DNA of 21,954 nt, from contig CAYZRS010000073.1 of NCBI GenBank assembly GCA_964480915.1, positions 1 to 21,954 on the forward strand, read 5' to 3'. The notes beneath the pieces are model-generated. The model did no database searches. It saw nothing but the letters and a program-made list of their open reading frames with translations, and was not told where the DNA came from. Source of the stretch: CAWGCE01 sp964480915 (GTDB taxonomy: Bacteria; Planctomycetota; Planctomycetia; Pirellulales; Pirellulaceae). Numbering within the stretch: the stretch's first letter is position 1; every line of letters begins with the position of its first letter. Made by a program: the position numbers and the translations under genes. Shown piece by piece: positions 14,590 to 21,954 of the stretch.

Positions 14590-16236
14590 ATGCCAAACGT
14601 CCAAGAAACTCAGCTATCACCGCGTTTTTGGGCCGCTCGAGGAGACGTTAACGCCTTCTTTGGCCTGATGTTAGACAACGTTGCCGACCTGCTTCTTACT
14701 GTGGGTCTGCTAAGTGCAATTTTTGGATTTCCTGTAGAATTTGCAATCCGGCACATGGTTCCAGGAACCGCGATTGGGGTTCTGTGCGGCGATTTACTCT
14801 TTTTCTGGATGGCACTGCGGCTCGCACGCCAGCATAACCGGCCCGAAATAACCGCCATGCCGCTAGGGCTCGATACGCCCAGCACCTTCGGGATGGTCTT
14901 CTTTGTGCTAGGACCGGCCTTCATCACGGCCCAACAGACGATGCCGTTGGAAGAGGCGGCCCGCTTCACCTGGCACATTGGCATCTGCTCGATCGTGATC
15001 AGCGGCATTTTCAAATTGATTTGTGCGCTCTTTGCGGGTTGGATAAGGCGCGTCGTCCCCCGAGCCGGACTCTTAGGGTCGCTGGCGGCGATCGCCCTGG
15101 TCCTCATCAGCTTTCTGCCGCTGTTGGAAGTCTTTCATTATCCGCTGATCGGCTGCACGGCGCTTGCGATCATCTTGACCACACTCGTCGCAAGAATTCC
15201 TTTTCCGGGACGTGTTCCCGGTGCCTTGGCCGCTTTGCTGGTCGCCGGCGGGATGTACTACATCCTCCAGTGGGCCGGACTGCAGCAATGGTTGGGACCG
15301 GCGTCCCACCTGGAGATCGATCCACGCGCAGCCCTGTTGCCCTACGAATGGCTTGCAGTCTTTCGTTTCGAATGGCTCAGAGCGCTCCCCGCATCCCTGC
15401 AGTACATGCCGGTGGTGATCCCATTCGCACTGGCGACTGTCGTTGGTGGCATCGACTGTACCGAGAGCGCTGCGGCGACCGGCGACGAATTCGACACGAA
15501 GTCGGTGATCCGAGTCGAAGCGATCGCCACGTTGATTGCCGGACTGTGCGGCGGAGTGATCCAAACAACACCTTACATCGGTCACCCAGCCTACAAAGCG
15601 ATGGGAGGCCGATCGGCCTACGTGTTGGCGACGGCGCTGTTCGTCGGAGGAGCCGGAGTGTTGGGCTATTTTGGTTACCTCTACGCGATCATCCCCAAAC
15701 CGACCGTCTTTCCGATCTTGGTGTTCATCGGGCTTGAGATCACGGCGCAGAGTTTTCACGCGACACCCAAGAAGCATTACGCCGCGGTGGCGCTCGCCTG
15801 CGTGCCGGCGTTGGCGTCGCTCGCGCTGATCTACGCCGACAAAGTCATCGGTGGAATCGGGGCGATGCAGTTGCTCGATCCGGCCACCGGCCAGCCGGCG
15901 CTGTTGTCGTTGGATACGATGAGCGGACCGCTTGGCGAAGAGTTGATGACGATTCGCATGTTGGCGAATGGGTTTGTGTTGACCGGCCTCCTTTGGTCAT
16001 CGGCACTGGTCGCTTTGATTGATCGTCGGATGAAATTGGCTGCCGTCTATTTTCTAGTCGCCGCCATCTGCGTCTTCTTTGGTTTCATCCACTCACCGCT
16101 CAATGGTGGTCCGATTTACCTTCCATGGGATCTGGCGGAAGAAACGAGATGGCTTGTCTACCGTTTCGTTGCCGGATACGCGAGCATGGCTGTATTGCTG
16201 ACGATTTGGAGCCAATTCGCGGATGCCGAGCGGTGA
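14590..16236 (+). CDS. NCS2/AzgA-like purine or pyrimidine permease family protein
   Basis: 548 aa with about 12-13 hydrophobic membrane segments. The opening (WAARGDVNAFFGLMLDNVAD, residues 14-33) resembles the start of NCS2/AzgA-type nucleobase transporters. Two motif regions sit where the substrate-contacting half-helices of that fold lie: GGIDCTESAAATGDEFD at about 286-302, and IQTTPYIGHPAYKAMGGRSAY at about 324-344, comparable to the STTTTYVESAAGVAEGGRTG region of AzgA. The motif departs from known members, so nucleobase transport is inferred and the substrate is unknown. The frame is open from 14392, but the first 66 residues lack transporter character; the ATG at 14590 has AAGG close upstream. 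It diverges from the sigma factor with a 225-nt gap and converges with the acetyltransferase, 27 nt apart. Confidence 0.85.
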   Translation: MPNVQETQLSPRFWAARGDVNAFFGLMLDNVADLLLTVGLLSAIFGFPVEFAIRHMVPGTAIGVLCGDLLFFWMALRLARQHNRPEITAMPLGLDTPSTFGMVFFVLGPAFITAQQTMPLEEAARFTWHIGICSIVISGIFKLICALFAGWIRRVVPRAGLLGSLAAIALVLISFLPLLEVFHYPLIGCTALAIILTTLVARIPFPGRVPGALAALLVAGGMYYILQWAGLQQWLGPASHLEIDPRAALLPYEWLAVFRFEWLRALPASLQYMPVVIPFALATVVGGIDCTESAAATGDEFDTKSVIRVEAIATLIAGLCGGVIQTTPYIGHPAYKAMGGRSAYVLATALFVGGAGVLGYFGYLYAIIPKPTVFPILVFIGLEITAQSFHATPKKHYAAVALACVPALASLALIYADKVIGGIGAMQLLDPATGQPALLSLDTMSGPLGEELMTIRMLANGFVLTGLLWSSALVALIDRRMKLAAVYFLVAAICVFFGFIHSPLNGGPIYLPWDLAEETRWLVYRFVAGYASMAVLLTIWSQFADAER

Positions 16237-16263
16237 ACAGAAATGCCAGAGACGTGGCCGCGT

Positions 16264-16776
16264 TCACCATGGCAGCCCGTTGAGATGGATGCGTTGAGGT
16301 GCGATCGGTTCTTGGTCGCTGAGCAGCATCGTGTTTCCCGTCCAAAGGTGTTCGCCACTCTTCTGCTGGTAATACGCCGGGCAATCGGTTTGATACCATT
16401 GCAACCGCTTGTAGAAAGGAACAAGTTCGTCAGCGCACAACAAGAGGCCCAGTTGACACTTCAATGTTTCCAGGATGAACGGCCTCACTTCACGCAGCAT
16501 CCGAGAAGTGTGCCCTTTTCCGCGATGGCGGGGACTGGCAATCACATTGTTCAGACCGCCGACTTTTACGGGAGAACCGTCCACGCTGACTTCTCTTTCG
16601 ACGACATGGCAAAAGCTGGCGATTTCATCGTTGGCGTAACAAATCACGGTCCAGTCGGGCGCAGCCCACTGCGTGTTTGCCACCAGGGGGATGTGCCCGA
16701 ATTCGGTCTGACCACGCGATTCCAACTCGAGCCGGAGACTGCCGTCCAATTCGCACGTCTTCTGTTTCGTAATCAT
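16264..16776 (-). CDS. GNAT-family N-acetyltransferase, AAC(2')-like architecture
   Basis: 170 aa. GNAT enzymes transfer an acetyl group from acetyl-CoA to an amine. Strand beta-4 and the acetyl-CoA pyrophosphate loop are clear: VGGLNNVIASPRHRGKGHTS at about 72-91, with the R/Q-x-x-G-x-G/A motif as R85-G-K-G. LGLLLCADELVPFYKRLQWY at about 109-128 is the C-terminal GNAT strand and helix. The overall order, including a final segment ending in GLPW, resembles aminoglycoside 2'-N-acetyltransferases of the AAC(2')-I group. That similarity is of fold and layout only; resistance activity is not shown and the substrate is unknown. The ATG at 16776 has a weak ribosome binding site. The gene diverges from the methyltransferase (252 nt) and nearly abuts the end of the permease. 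Confidence 0.85.
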   Translation of the reverse strand: MITKQKTCELDGSLRLELESRGQTEFGHIPLVANTQWAAPDWTVICYANDEIASFCHVVEREVSVDGSPVKVGGLNNVIASPRHRGKGHTSRMLREVRPFILETLKCQLGLLLCADELVPFYKRLQWYQTDCPAYYQQKSGEHLWTGNTMLLSDQEPIAPQRIHLNGLPW

Positions 16777-17028
16777 TTCGATCGTCGTTCGCCTGAAGCT
16801 AGAATTGGTGGAGAATAAGGCGTCGCTTATCGAGGGGCCCAGCCAATCAAAGAGTCTTCAGCGAAGGCAAATCCTCGCACTGGCGCGGCTCCTTCTTCCC
16901 AAGCGCATCCGGCCCGTTGCGTCCGATTGCGACCGTTTGCTTGTCCGCTCGAGAAGGCGTTATCCTATCACCATGCCGGCCATCGTGGTTCTTGGCAGCG
17001 TTCTCAAAAGTCACCTTAGGATGAATCG

Positions 17029-17688
17029 ATGGATCGTGTACTAGAACCAGAAGTGATGGACACTGCAGCAGAAGCGCTGGCCTACGATCAAATGGATCAT
17101 GCGGCGGTGAACAAGCTGTTCGTCGACGACTTGTTGGCCGCGCGGCCCGATTTAGGCCAAGTCTTGGATATTGGGACGGGGACGGCTCAGATTGTGGTGG
17201 AGTTGTGCCAGCGTGATGCGTCCGCCAAAGTCACCGGTGTCGATTTGTCAGGCAACATGTTGGACCTGGGACGCGCCAATGCAGAAGCTGCCGGCGTCAT
17301 GACACAAGTGCAGCTCGATTTGGTGGATGCGAAAGGGCTCCCGTACCAAGATGGTCAGTTTTCTTGCGTCATGTCCAACAGCATTGTGCACCATATTCCA
17401 GAACCGCTCTCGTCACTTCGGGAAGCGGTGCGAGTGACCGCGCCGGGAGGGCTGCTGTTCGTTCGCGATCTGATGCGGCCCGCTTCGATCGAGGAAGTGC
17501 AGCGATTAGTAACGACGTACGCGAGTGACGAAGCGGAGCACGCACGGCAACTGTTCGACGATTCGTTGCGAGCGGCGCTGGAACTGGAAGAGATTCGTGC
17601 CATGGTAACTTCACTGGGCTTTCCGCCCGAATCGGTGCAAGCGACCAGTGACCGACATTGGACTTGGTCGGGCCGGAAGGCGGAATGA
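17029..17688 (+). CDS. Class I SAM-dependent methyltransferase (UbiE-like fold)
   Basis: 219 aa, usual length for a single-domain class I methyltransferase. Motif I is VLDIGTGTAQI at about 45-55, with the acidic ribose contact D72 in GVDLSGNML. SNSIVHHIPEP at about 116-126 corresponds to motif IV of UbiE/COQ5-like enzymes, and APGGLLFVRDL at about 138-148 is the post-IV strand. The substrate cannot be deduced; the enzyme may act on a small molecule. The ATG at 17029 has AGGA 7 nt upstream, a good ribosome binding site. A possible weak promoter (TTGCTT at 16937, TATCCT at 16961, 18-bp spacer) lies upstream. The Ste24-type protease gene follows after 132 nt in the same direction. Confidence 0.92.
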   Translation: MDRVLEPEVMDTAAEALAYDQMDHAAVNKLFVDDLLAARPDLGQVLDIGTGTAQIVVELCQRDASAKVTGVDLSGNMLDLGRANAEAAGVMTQVQLDLVDAKGLPYQDGQFSCVMSNSIVHHIPEPLSSLREAVRVTAPGGLLFVRDLMRPASIEEVQRLVTTYASDEAEHARQLFDDSLRAALELEEIRAMVTSLGFPPESVQATSDRHWTWSGRKAE

Positions 17689-17820
17689 GTTACGCAAAAC
17701 GGACGAATGGGCCAGCTCGACGTTGAAAAACAGGACAGGTAGCGGTAGGCTCACGATCCTAGTTGGCGGCCGTTTAGAGTTGAATGAGGCCGCATCCCGC
17801 ACACTTGGAGCGATCATTCT

Positions 17821-19095
17821 GTGTTCAACGCTTACTTCTATTTCATCTTGGCGACCGTCATTGGCTTCTACGTGCTGGATGTCGTCAGTCGTCTGCTCAA
17901 CCTCACGGCGTTGAAAGACGAATTGCCGACCGAGTTTGCCGACGTCTACGACCAGGAAAAGTACTCGGAATCGCAACGCTACACCCGCGTGACAACTCGC
18001 TATGGTCTGATCAAATCGACCTACAGCCTGATTGTCTTCTTGGCCTTCTGGTGGCTGGGTGGCTTCGGTTGGTTGGACGAATGGGTTCGGTCAGTGATGG
18101 AGAACGAATTGGGTCGAGGTCTGTTGTTTGCCGGGCTCCTATTCGTCGCTTCGGATGTGATCGATTGGCCCTTTGAGCTCTACAACACGTTTGTGATCGA
18201 AGAGAAATTCGGCTTCAACAAGATGACGGTATCGACCTTTTTCACCGATCGTTTGAAAGGCTGGGCGTTGGGTGCTGCGTTAGGGTTGCCGCTGCTTGCC
18301 GTGATCCTGTGGCTGTTCGGCCGTTTCGATGGCAAGGCCTGGCTCTACGGTTGGATCACCGTTAGTAGCTTCTCGCTGATCATGATGTATTTGGCACCGA
18401 CCTACATCATGCCACTGTTCAATAAGTTCAAGCCGCTGGAGAACGACGAGCTGAAGTCGGCCATCGACGAAATGTCGAAGAAATGTGAATTTCCGCTGAA
18501 AGAAGTTTATGAGATCGACGGTTCAAAACGTTCGACCAAGTCGAACGCCTTTTTCACAGGGCTTGGCAACAACAAGAAGATCGCGCTCTACGACACGTTG
18601 ATCGAAAATCATTCGGTGGGTGAGTTGGTGGCCGTGCTGGCACATGAGATTGGTCATTACAAGAAGAAGCACATTATCAAGAACCTGTTCATCGGCATTG
18701 GGCAGATGGGCGTTCTGTTTTTTTTGCTGGGTCTCTTTCTCAACAACCGCCACCTATTCGATGCGTTTGGAGTTAAGGAAACTTCGGCTTATTGCAGCTT
18801 GGTCTTGTTCTCCATTCTCTTCGAGCCGATTAGCAACCTGCTGGGGATCGTAATGCAGTGGCTCAGTCGCAAGTACGAGTTCGAAGCGGACGCCTACGCA
18901 GCCGAGGTCACCGGTCGCCCGGACGATCTGATTTCGGGGTTAAAGAAGCTGTCGAAGGACAACCTGTCCAATCTGACGCCACATCCTTTCTATGTGGCGC
19001 TGAAGTATTCGCACCCACCCATGCTAGAGAGAATTGGTGCGCTGCGGGCCTTGGCGAGAGGGTTGAATTTCAGTGATCGCCTGCCGGATGCGTAA
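17821..19095 (+). CDS. M48 family metalloprotease, Ste24 (CAAX prenyl protease 1) type
   Basis: 424 aa, the usual length for Ste24-like enzymes. It is a multi-spanning membrane zinc protease. The zinc site is complete: H275-E276-I-G-H279, and the third ligand E353 in YEFEADAYA. The conserved SKRSTKSNAFFTGLG segment lies about 30 residues before the HEXXH, and KYSHPPMLERI near the C-terminus is the family's SHPPLxxRI motif. Several hydrophobic segments are visible in the N-terminal half and around 280-345. In bacteria the natural substrates are mostly unknown; the eukaryotic enzyme trims prenylated CAAX proteins, but prenylation is not implied here. The start is a GTG at 17821 with GGAG about 12 nt upstream; no better start lies nearby. 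It could be cotranscribed with the methyltransferase, 132 nt upstream. Confidence 0.95.
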   Translation: MFNAYFYFILATVIGFYVLDVVSRLLNLTALKDELPTEFADVYDQEKYSESQRYTRVTTRYGLIKSTYSLIVFLAFWWLGGFGWLDEWVRSVMENELGRGLLFAGLLFVASDVIDWPFELYNTFVIEEKFGFNKMTVSTFFTDRLKGWALGAALGLPLLAVILWLFGRFDGKAWLYGWITVSSFSLIMMYLAPTYIMPLFNKFKPLENDELKSAIDEMSKKCEFPLKEVYEIDGSKRSTKSNAFFTGLGNNKKIALYDTLIENHSVGELVAVLAHEIGHYKKKHIIKNLFIGIGQMGVLFFLLGLFLNNRHLFDAFGVKETSAYCSLVLFSILFEPISNLLGIVMQWLSRKYEFEADAYAAEVTGRPDDLISGLKKLSKDNLSNLTPHPFYVALKYSHPPMLERIGALRALARGLNFSDRLPDA

Positions 19096-19131
19096 GCAGG
19101 CCATTGTCGCGGCGTGGGCCCAGGTTGCATT

Positions 19132-19159
19132 TTGTGTGCAGTAATATTGCTGTTAGTAT
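19132..19159 (+). promoter_or_regulatory. Candidate promoter for the LEPR repeat protein
   Basis: TTGTGT (19132-19137) and TAGTAT (19154-19159), spaced 16 bp, weakly match sigma70 boxes; a nearby TATATA is an alternative -10. The stretch is noticeably AT-rich compared with its surroundings and lies about 40 nt before the ATG at 19197, with GGAGGG as ribosome binding site in between. Confidence 0.3.
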
Positions 19160-19196
19160 ATAGCTGCACATTCTATGAGGCTTGGAGGGACGTCGT

Positions 19197-21954
19197 ATGG
19201 CGACGCGTAGGTTTGGCAGAATGCAGGTGGAAGAGCTGGAGCCCCGCTTGGCGCTCAGTATTGACGTGTCGTTTTACGACTTCAATCAGACACCAACTGA
19301 CGATAACGAATGGGCTTTTGAGTCGATCTCCACAGTCGTCAACAACAAGCTGTACTACACAGGTGTCGACAAAGACTACGGCCGCGAATTGTTCCAATTG
19401 GATTTGTCGACGATGGTGTCTCGCATCATCGATATCAATCCTGGTGTCGGCGATTCCATCACGCTGCCAAATCCACAATTCTTCACTCACGGTGATTTTC
19501 TGTTTTTTGCTGCGGGCGATGATGTTCATGGCCGTGAGGTGCGTTGGATCGATACTTCGCTTAGCCATCCAGTCATTCACACTTTGGATGTCAATGACGG
19601 TCCAGACGGCGGAGGATTCGATTTCCACTTTGCTTCATATGGAAGCCGCGTGTTCTTTGCTGCGTATGATGACGTCGGTTTGCGTTTGCATTGGGTGGAT
19701 ACCGACTCGGATCTCAATCAGTGGCAAACACTCGAAGGGCTGACTAGCGTTGGTAGGCAACTTGGCCTACAAGTGGTTGGGGATAAGTTGTTTTTCGAAG
19801 CCTACGAGGCTTCCATAGGTACAGAGCTGCATTGGATCGATTTGACAAGTGCGTCGGTGGCAGTGAATTCGATCGACATTAATCCGGGCGGCCAAGGTTC
19901 TCTTGGAATTGGTAATTCTGGCCGATTTGCGACGGTGGGTAGCAGACTTTTCTTTCTCGCCCGCGATTCAAACGAAGGGCGAGAGCTAAGATGGTTGGAT
20001 GCTGGCCTAGCGATGCCGGAAGTCGAGACGATCGAACATGCGCCAGGTGATGCGCCTTTCATTGCCGGCCGGCTCACGGCTGTAGGTACACAGATATTTT
20101 TCCCGTTTGAAGATTCTATTGCGATGTTCGATGCTTCTTCACCGGACTTGGTCACTTCCGTACACGTCGGTTCCACGGATTTTCTTGATCCAGGCGTGGA
20201 GGTTTTGGGCACGAAGTTATTTTTCGTGGCAAGCGACGATAACGGAACAGAGTTGAAGTGGATGGAAACAGCGGCGCCGACACCGATCGTACACGGTATC
20301 GACCTGCTCCTTGGTCCAGATTCTTCTCGTCCTAATCATTTGCGAGCGATCGGTGAAAAGCTGTATTTTTCGGCGATCGATGACCAGTTACACTGGCTCG
20401 AAATAGTAGGGGACCAACCAGACGTACAAAAACTGAAATCTGGCGGTTTGACGAAAGTTGCAAGTGACCTAACGGCAGCTGGCAATCGGGTGTTTTTTGT
20501 CGCCGAAGACGATGTGGAAAAACAGGTATCCTTGAAGTGGGTTTCTGCGGAGGACGAGTTTCCGGCCGCGCAAGTGGTGAATGACTTCGCGTGGACGAAT
20601 GAGTCGTCACGCATTGCAGAAGCGAGTAACGTCGTAGAGGCGGCAGGTAAGCTGTTTGGGCTGACGTATGCGCCGGGGGCTTTTAATATTGGAGAATTGC
20701 GGTCGATTGATTTGACTACCGGTGCGCCGGGTGGCGAGGTGATTGACACCATACGTCGAAGCATTTCAAACCCAATTGATGCTAGTCGATTTCCCATGGG
20801 CACGTTGAACAACCTAGTCTTCTACACGGAACCACTTCAATCCGATTTGCGTTGGTTCGATGCATCGAGTAGCGGTCCTGTTGAAGTCCATAGTCTCGAT
20901 GATTGGGGTAATTCGAATACGGTGTTTTCAAACATTGGCGACAAGCTATATTTCGCTTCGCCAGACGCCGGCTGGGGATGGATTGATGAAGAATTTTCGG
21001 GATACGGTCTACCGGATCGCGTCATTGGGATTTCACGGGTTGGTGAAGGAGGCTTCGTTCCAGTCGGTGATAAAATCTACTTTTCCGGTTCCAATGAAGA
21101 GTACGGACAGGAACTGCGCTGGATTGACGCAACCGAAGAAAATCCGGTGGCTCATACCGTTGATGTAAACCCAGGGGCTGAGAGTTCGTTTCCGGGAACG
21201 GTCGGCGGATTTGCGTTGGCTGGAAACAAACTCTATTTCACCGCATTTGATGAAACATACGGAAATGAGCTGCGTTGGATTGATGTCACAGCTGAAAGCC
21301 CTGTTGTTTACACCGTTGACATCAATCCGGGTGCTGCTAGTTCTGACGCCGGTAGAATCGGCGGGCTTTATTTTGCAAGTAACAAGCTTTTTTTCACGGT
21401 GAACGACGGATCGGAAGATCCTGTTTTCTGGTTGGATACAACGGTTTCGGCACCTACGATTCATGCATTGAATATTGTGCTTCCTTGGGAAGTTTCGCAT
21501 GGAGGATCGGCATTTGCTGCCGCCGGCGAACGGCTATTTGTCGTGGGCAATCAGCTTCGCTGGCTCGATCTGGATCAACCAGAATTTGTGCACGCAATCG
21601 ACGTCAATTGCGGCGATCACCTGGGGCGTTTTGGTGGGCTGATCGAAAAAAACGGGATCGTCTCGTTCTCAGATTTCGGCGGCTCAACTGTCGTTTATTG
21701 GATCGACGCAAATCAGCCAGACGTACTCGTAAAACAGGTCCAGTTGGCATCTTCTTTTTCAAATTCGATTGTGCCCCCTAGTTGTGGCTTCGGATCAAAT
21801 AATTGGACGACGTATTCTCTTATTGACGAAAGCTATTTCTTCACCGCCACCCGAGACGGATTCGGTCGCGAGTTGGTTTCTGTAACATTCTCAGATGGCG
21901 CTGCCCCTGGTCCCGATCTGAATCAAGACGGGAAGGTCGATGTCGATGATATCG
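19197..21954 (+). CDS. LEPR-type secreted/surface protein with ELRWID repeats and a dockerin-like motif (3' end beyond the window)
   Basis: At least 919 aa, open to the last base. The ATG at 19197 has GGAGGG 7 nt upstream, a strong ribosome binding site. The start (RRFGRMQVEELEPRLALS) is the planctomycete LEPR-type N-terminus seen on large exported proteins, with LEPR at 14-17. About 17-18 imperfect repeats of 47-53 residues follow, each centred on a (G)xELRW[I/L]D box and often DINPG, then a LFFxAxDxxxG strand pair; clear copies begin near residues 62, 112, 161, 208, 261, 637 and 689. They resemble ELWxxDGT-type beta-propeller repeats, but with W-[IL]-D instead of W-x-x-DGT. The last visible residues, from D907 (DLNQDGKVDVDDI), form an EF-hand-like dockerin type I calcium loop. 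By inference it is an exported adhesin or scaffold protein anchored through its C-terminus. Codon use looks more A/T-rich than neighbouring genes. Confidence 0.9.
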   Translation, partial: MATRRFGRMQVEELEPRLALSIDVSFYDFNQTPTDDNEWAFESISTVVNNKLYYTGVDKDYGRELFQLDLSTMVSRIIDINPGVGDSITLPNPQFFTHGDFLFFAAGDDVHGREVRWIDTSLSHPVIHTLDVNDGPDGGGFDFHFASYGSRVFFAAYDDVGLRLHWVDTDSDLNQWQTLEGLTSVGRQLGLQVVGDKLFFEAYEASIGTELHWIDLTSASVAVNSIDINPGGQGSLGIGNSGRFATVGSRLFFLARDSNEGRELRWLDAGLAMPEVETIEHAPGDAPFIAGRLTAVGTQIFFPFEDSIAMFDASSPDLVTSVHVGSTDFLDPGVEVLGTKLFFVASDDNGTELKWMETAAPTPIVHGIDLLLGPDSSRPNHLRAIGEKLYFSAIDDQLHWLEIVGDQPDVQKLKSGGLTKVASDLTAAGNRVFFVAEDDVEKQVSLKWVSAEDEFPAAQVVNDFAWTNESSRIAEASNVVEAAGKLFGLTYAPGAFNIGELRSIDLTTGAPGGEVIDTIRRSISNPIDASRFPMGTLNNLVFYTEPLQSDLRWFDASSSGPVEVHSLDDWGNSNTVFSNIGDKLYFASPDAGWGWIDEEFSGYGLPDRVIGISRVGEGGFVPVGDKIYFSGSNEEYGQELRWIDATEENPVAHTVDVNPGAESSFPGTVGGFALAGNKLYFTAFDETYGNELRWIDVTAESPVVYTVDINPGAASSDAGRIGGLYFASNKLFFTVNDGSEDPVFWLDTTVSAPTIHALNIVLPWEVSHGGSAFAAAGERLFVVGNQLRWLDLDQPEFVHAIDVNCGDHLGRFGGLIEKNGIVSFSDFGGSTVVYWIDANQPDVLVKQVQLASSFSNSIVPPSCGFGSNNWTTYSLIDESYFFTATRDGFGRELVSVTFSDGAAPGPDLNQDGKVDVDDI

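Noticed and set aside
16232..16268. GGTGAAC/GTTCACC inverted repeat between the convergent permease and acetyltransferase genes
   Set aside because: A 7-bp stem with a 23-nt loop and no T-tract is weak evidence for a bidirectional terminator.
16805..17044. 79-codon plus-strand frame between the acetyltransferase and the methyltransferase
   Set aside because: It overlaps the methyltransferase start, has unusual composition and no ribosome binding site.
17611..17976. Minus-strand frame across the methyltransferase/Ste24 gap
   Set aside because: It is antisense to two well-supported genes and has no recognisable features.
19079..19101. GCCTGC/GCAGGC hairpin at the end of the Ste24-type gene as a terminator
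   Set aside because: It overlaps the stop codon, has a short stem and is not followed by a T-tract.
1..21954. CRISPR arrays, tRNA or rRNA genes, insertion sequences, phage or integrase genes
   Set aside because: No regularly spaced repeats, tRNA-like cloverleaf, rRNA signature, transposase or integrase motif was found by reading both strands.

Overview
The window looks like a chromosomal segment of a planctomycete, most likely of the Pirellulales type. Three family-level hallmarks support this: a very large secreted PVC-type c-type cytochrome/dehydrogenase (6945-10988), an anti-sigma factor fused to a pseudopilin-like H-Xn-DG domain (12650-13717), and a giant surface/secreted repeat protein opening with an LEPR-type N-terminus and reaching a dockerin-like calcium motif (19197 to the window end). 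No rRNA, tRNA, CRISPR array, insertion sequence or phage gene was recognised. Genes are oriented irregularly, with few operons.

Layout. 81-1339 (minus): a 78-aa protein of unknown function followed by a LOG-family (lysine-decarboxylase-like) protein. A divergent intergenic region (about 1340-1767) leads into a plus-strand run: a divergent Tex-like S1 protein with no ATG start, a 162-aa unknown protein and a membrane-anchored HtrA/Deg-type serine protease. Converging on it is a minus-strand 95-aa unknown protein, then the PVC cytochrome, a 274-aa unknown protein, and an anti-sigma/ECF sigma pair. A strong rho-independent terminator lies only about 15 nt before the start of the 274-aa gene, so it may act as an attenuator. 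Divergent from the sigma factor is an NCS2-like permease, which converges with a GNAT acetyltransferase. The plus strand then carries a SAM methyltransferase, a Ste24-type M48 metalloprotease and the open-ended repeat protein.

How the genes fit together. The one clear functional unit is the ECF sigma factor plus its membrane-anchored anti-sigma partner (8-nt gap). The sigma gene's probable ribosome binding site lies in one arm of a perfect 8-bp hairpin. Several products act at or outside the membrane (HtrA-like protease, Ste24 protease, PVC cytochrome, LEPR repeat protein), but nothing in the layout shows that they form one pathway. I see no convincing new multi-gene system. The most unusual items are the Tex-like protein lacking the usual YqgF-domain motifs, the sigma leader hairpin, the attenuator-like terminator and the ELRWID-repeat protein.
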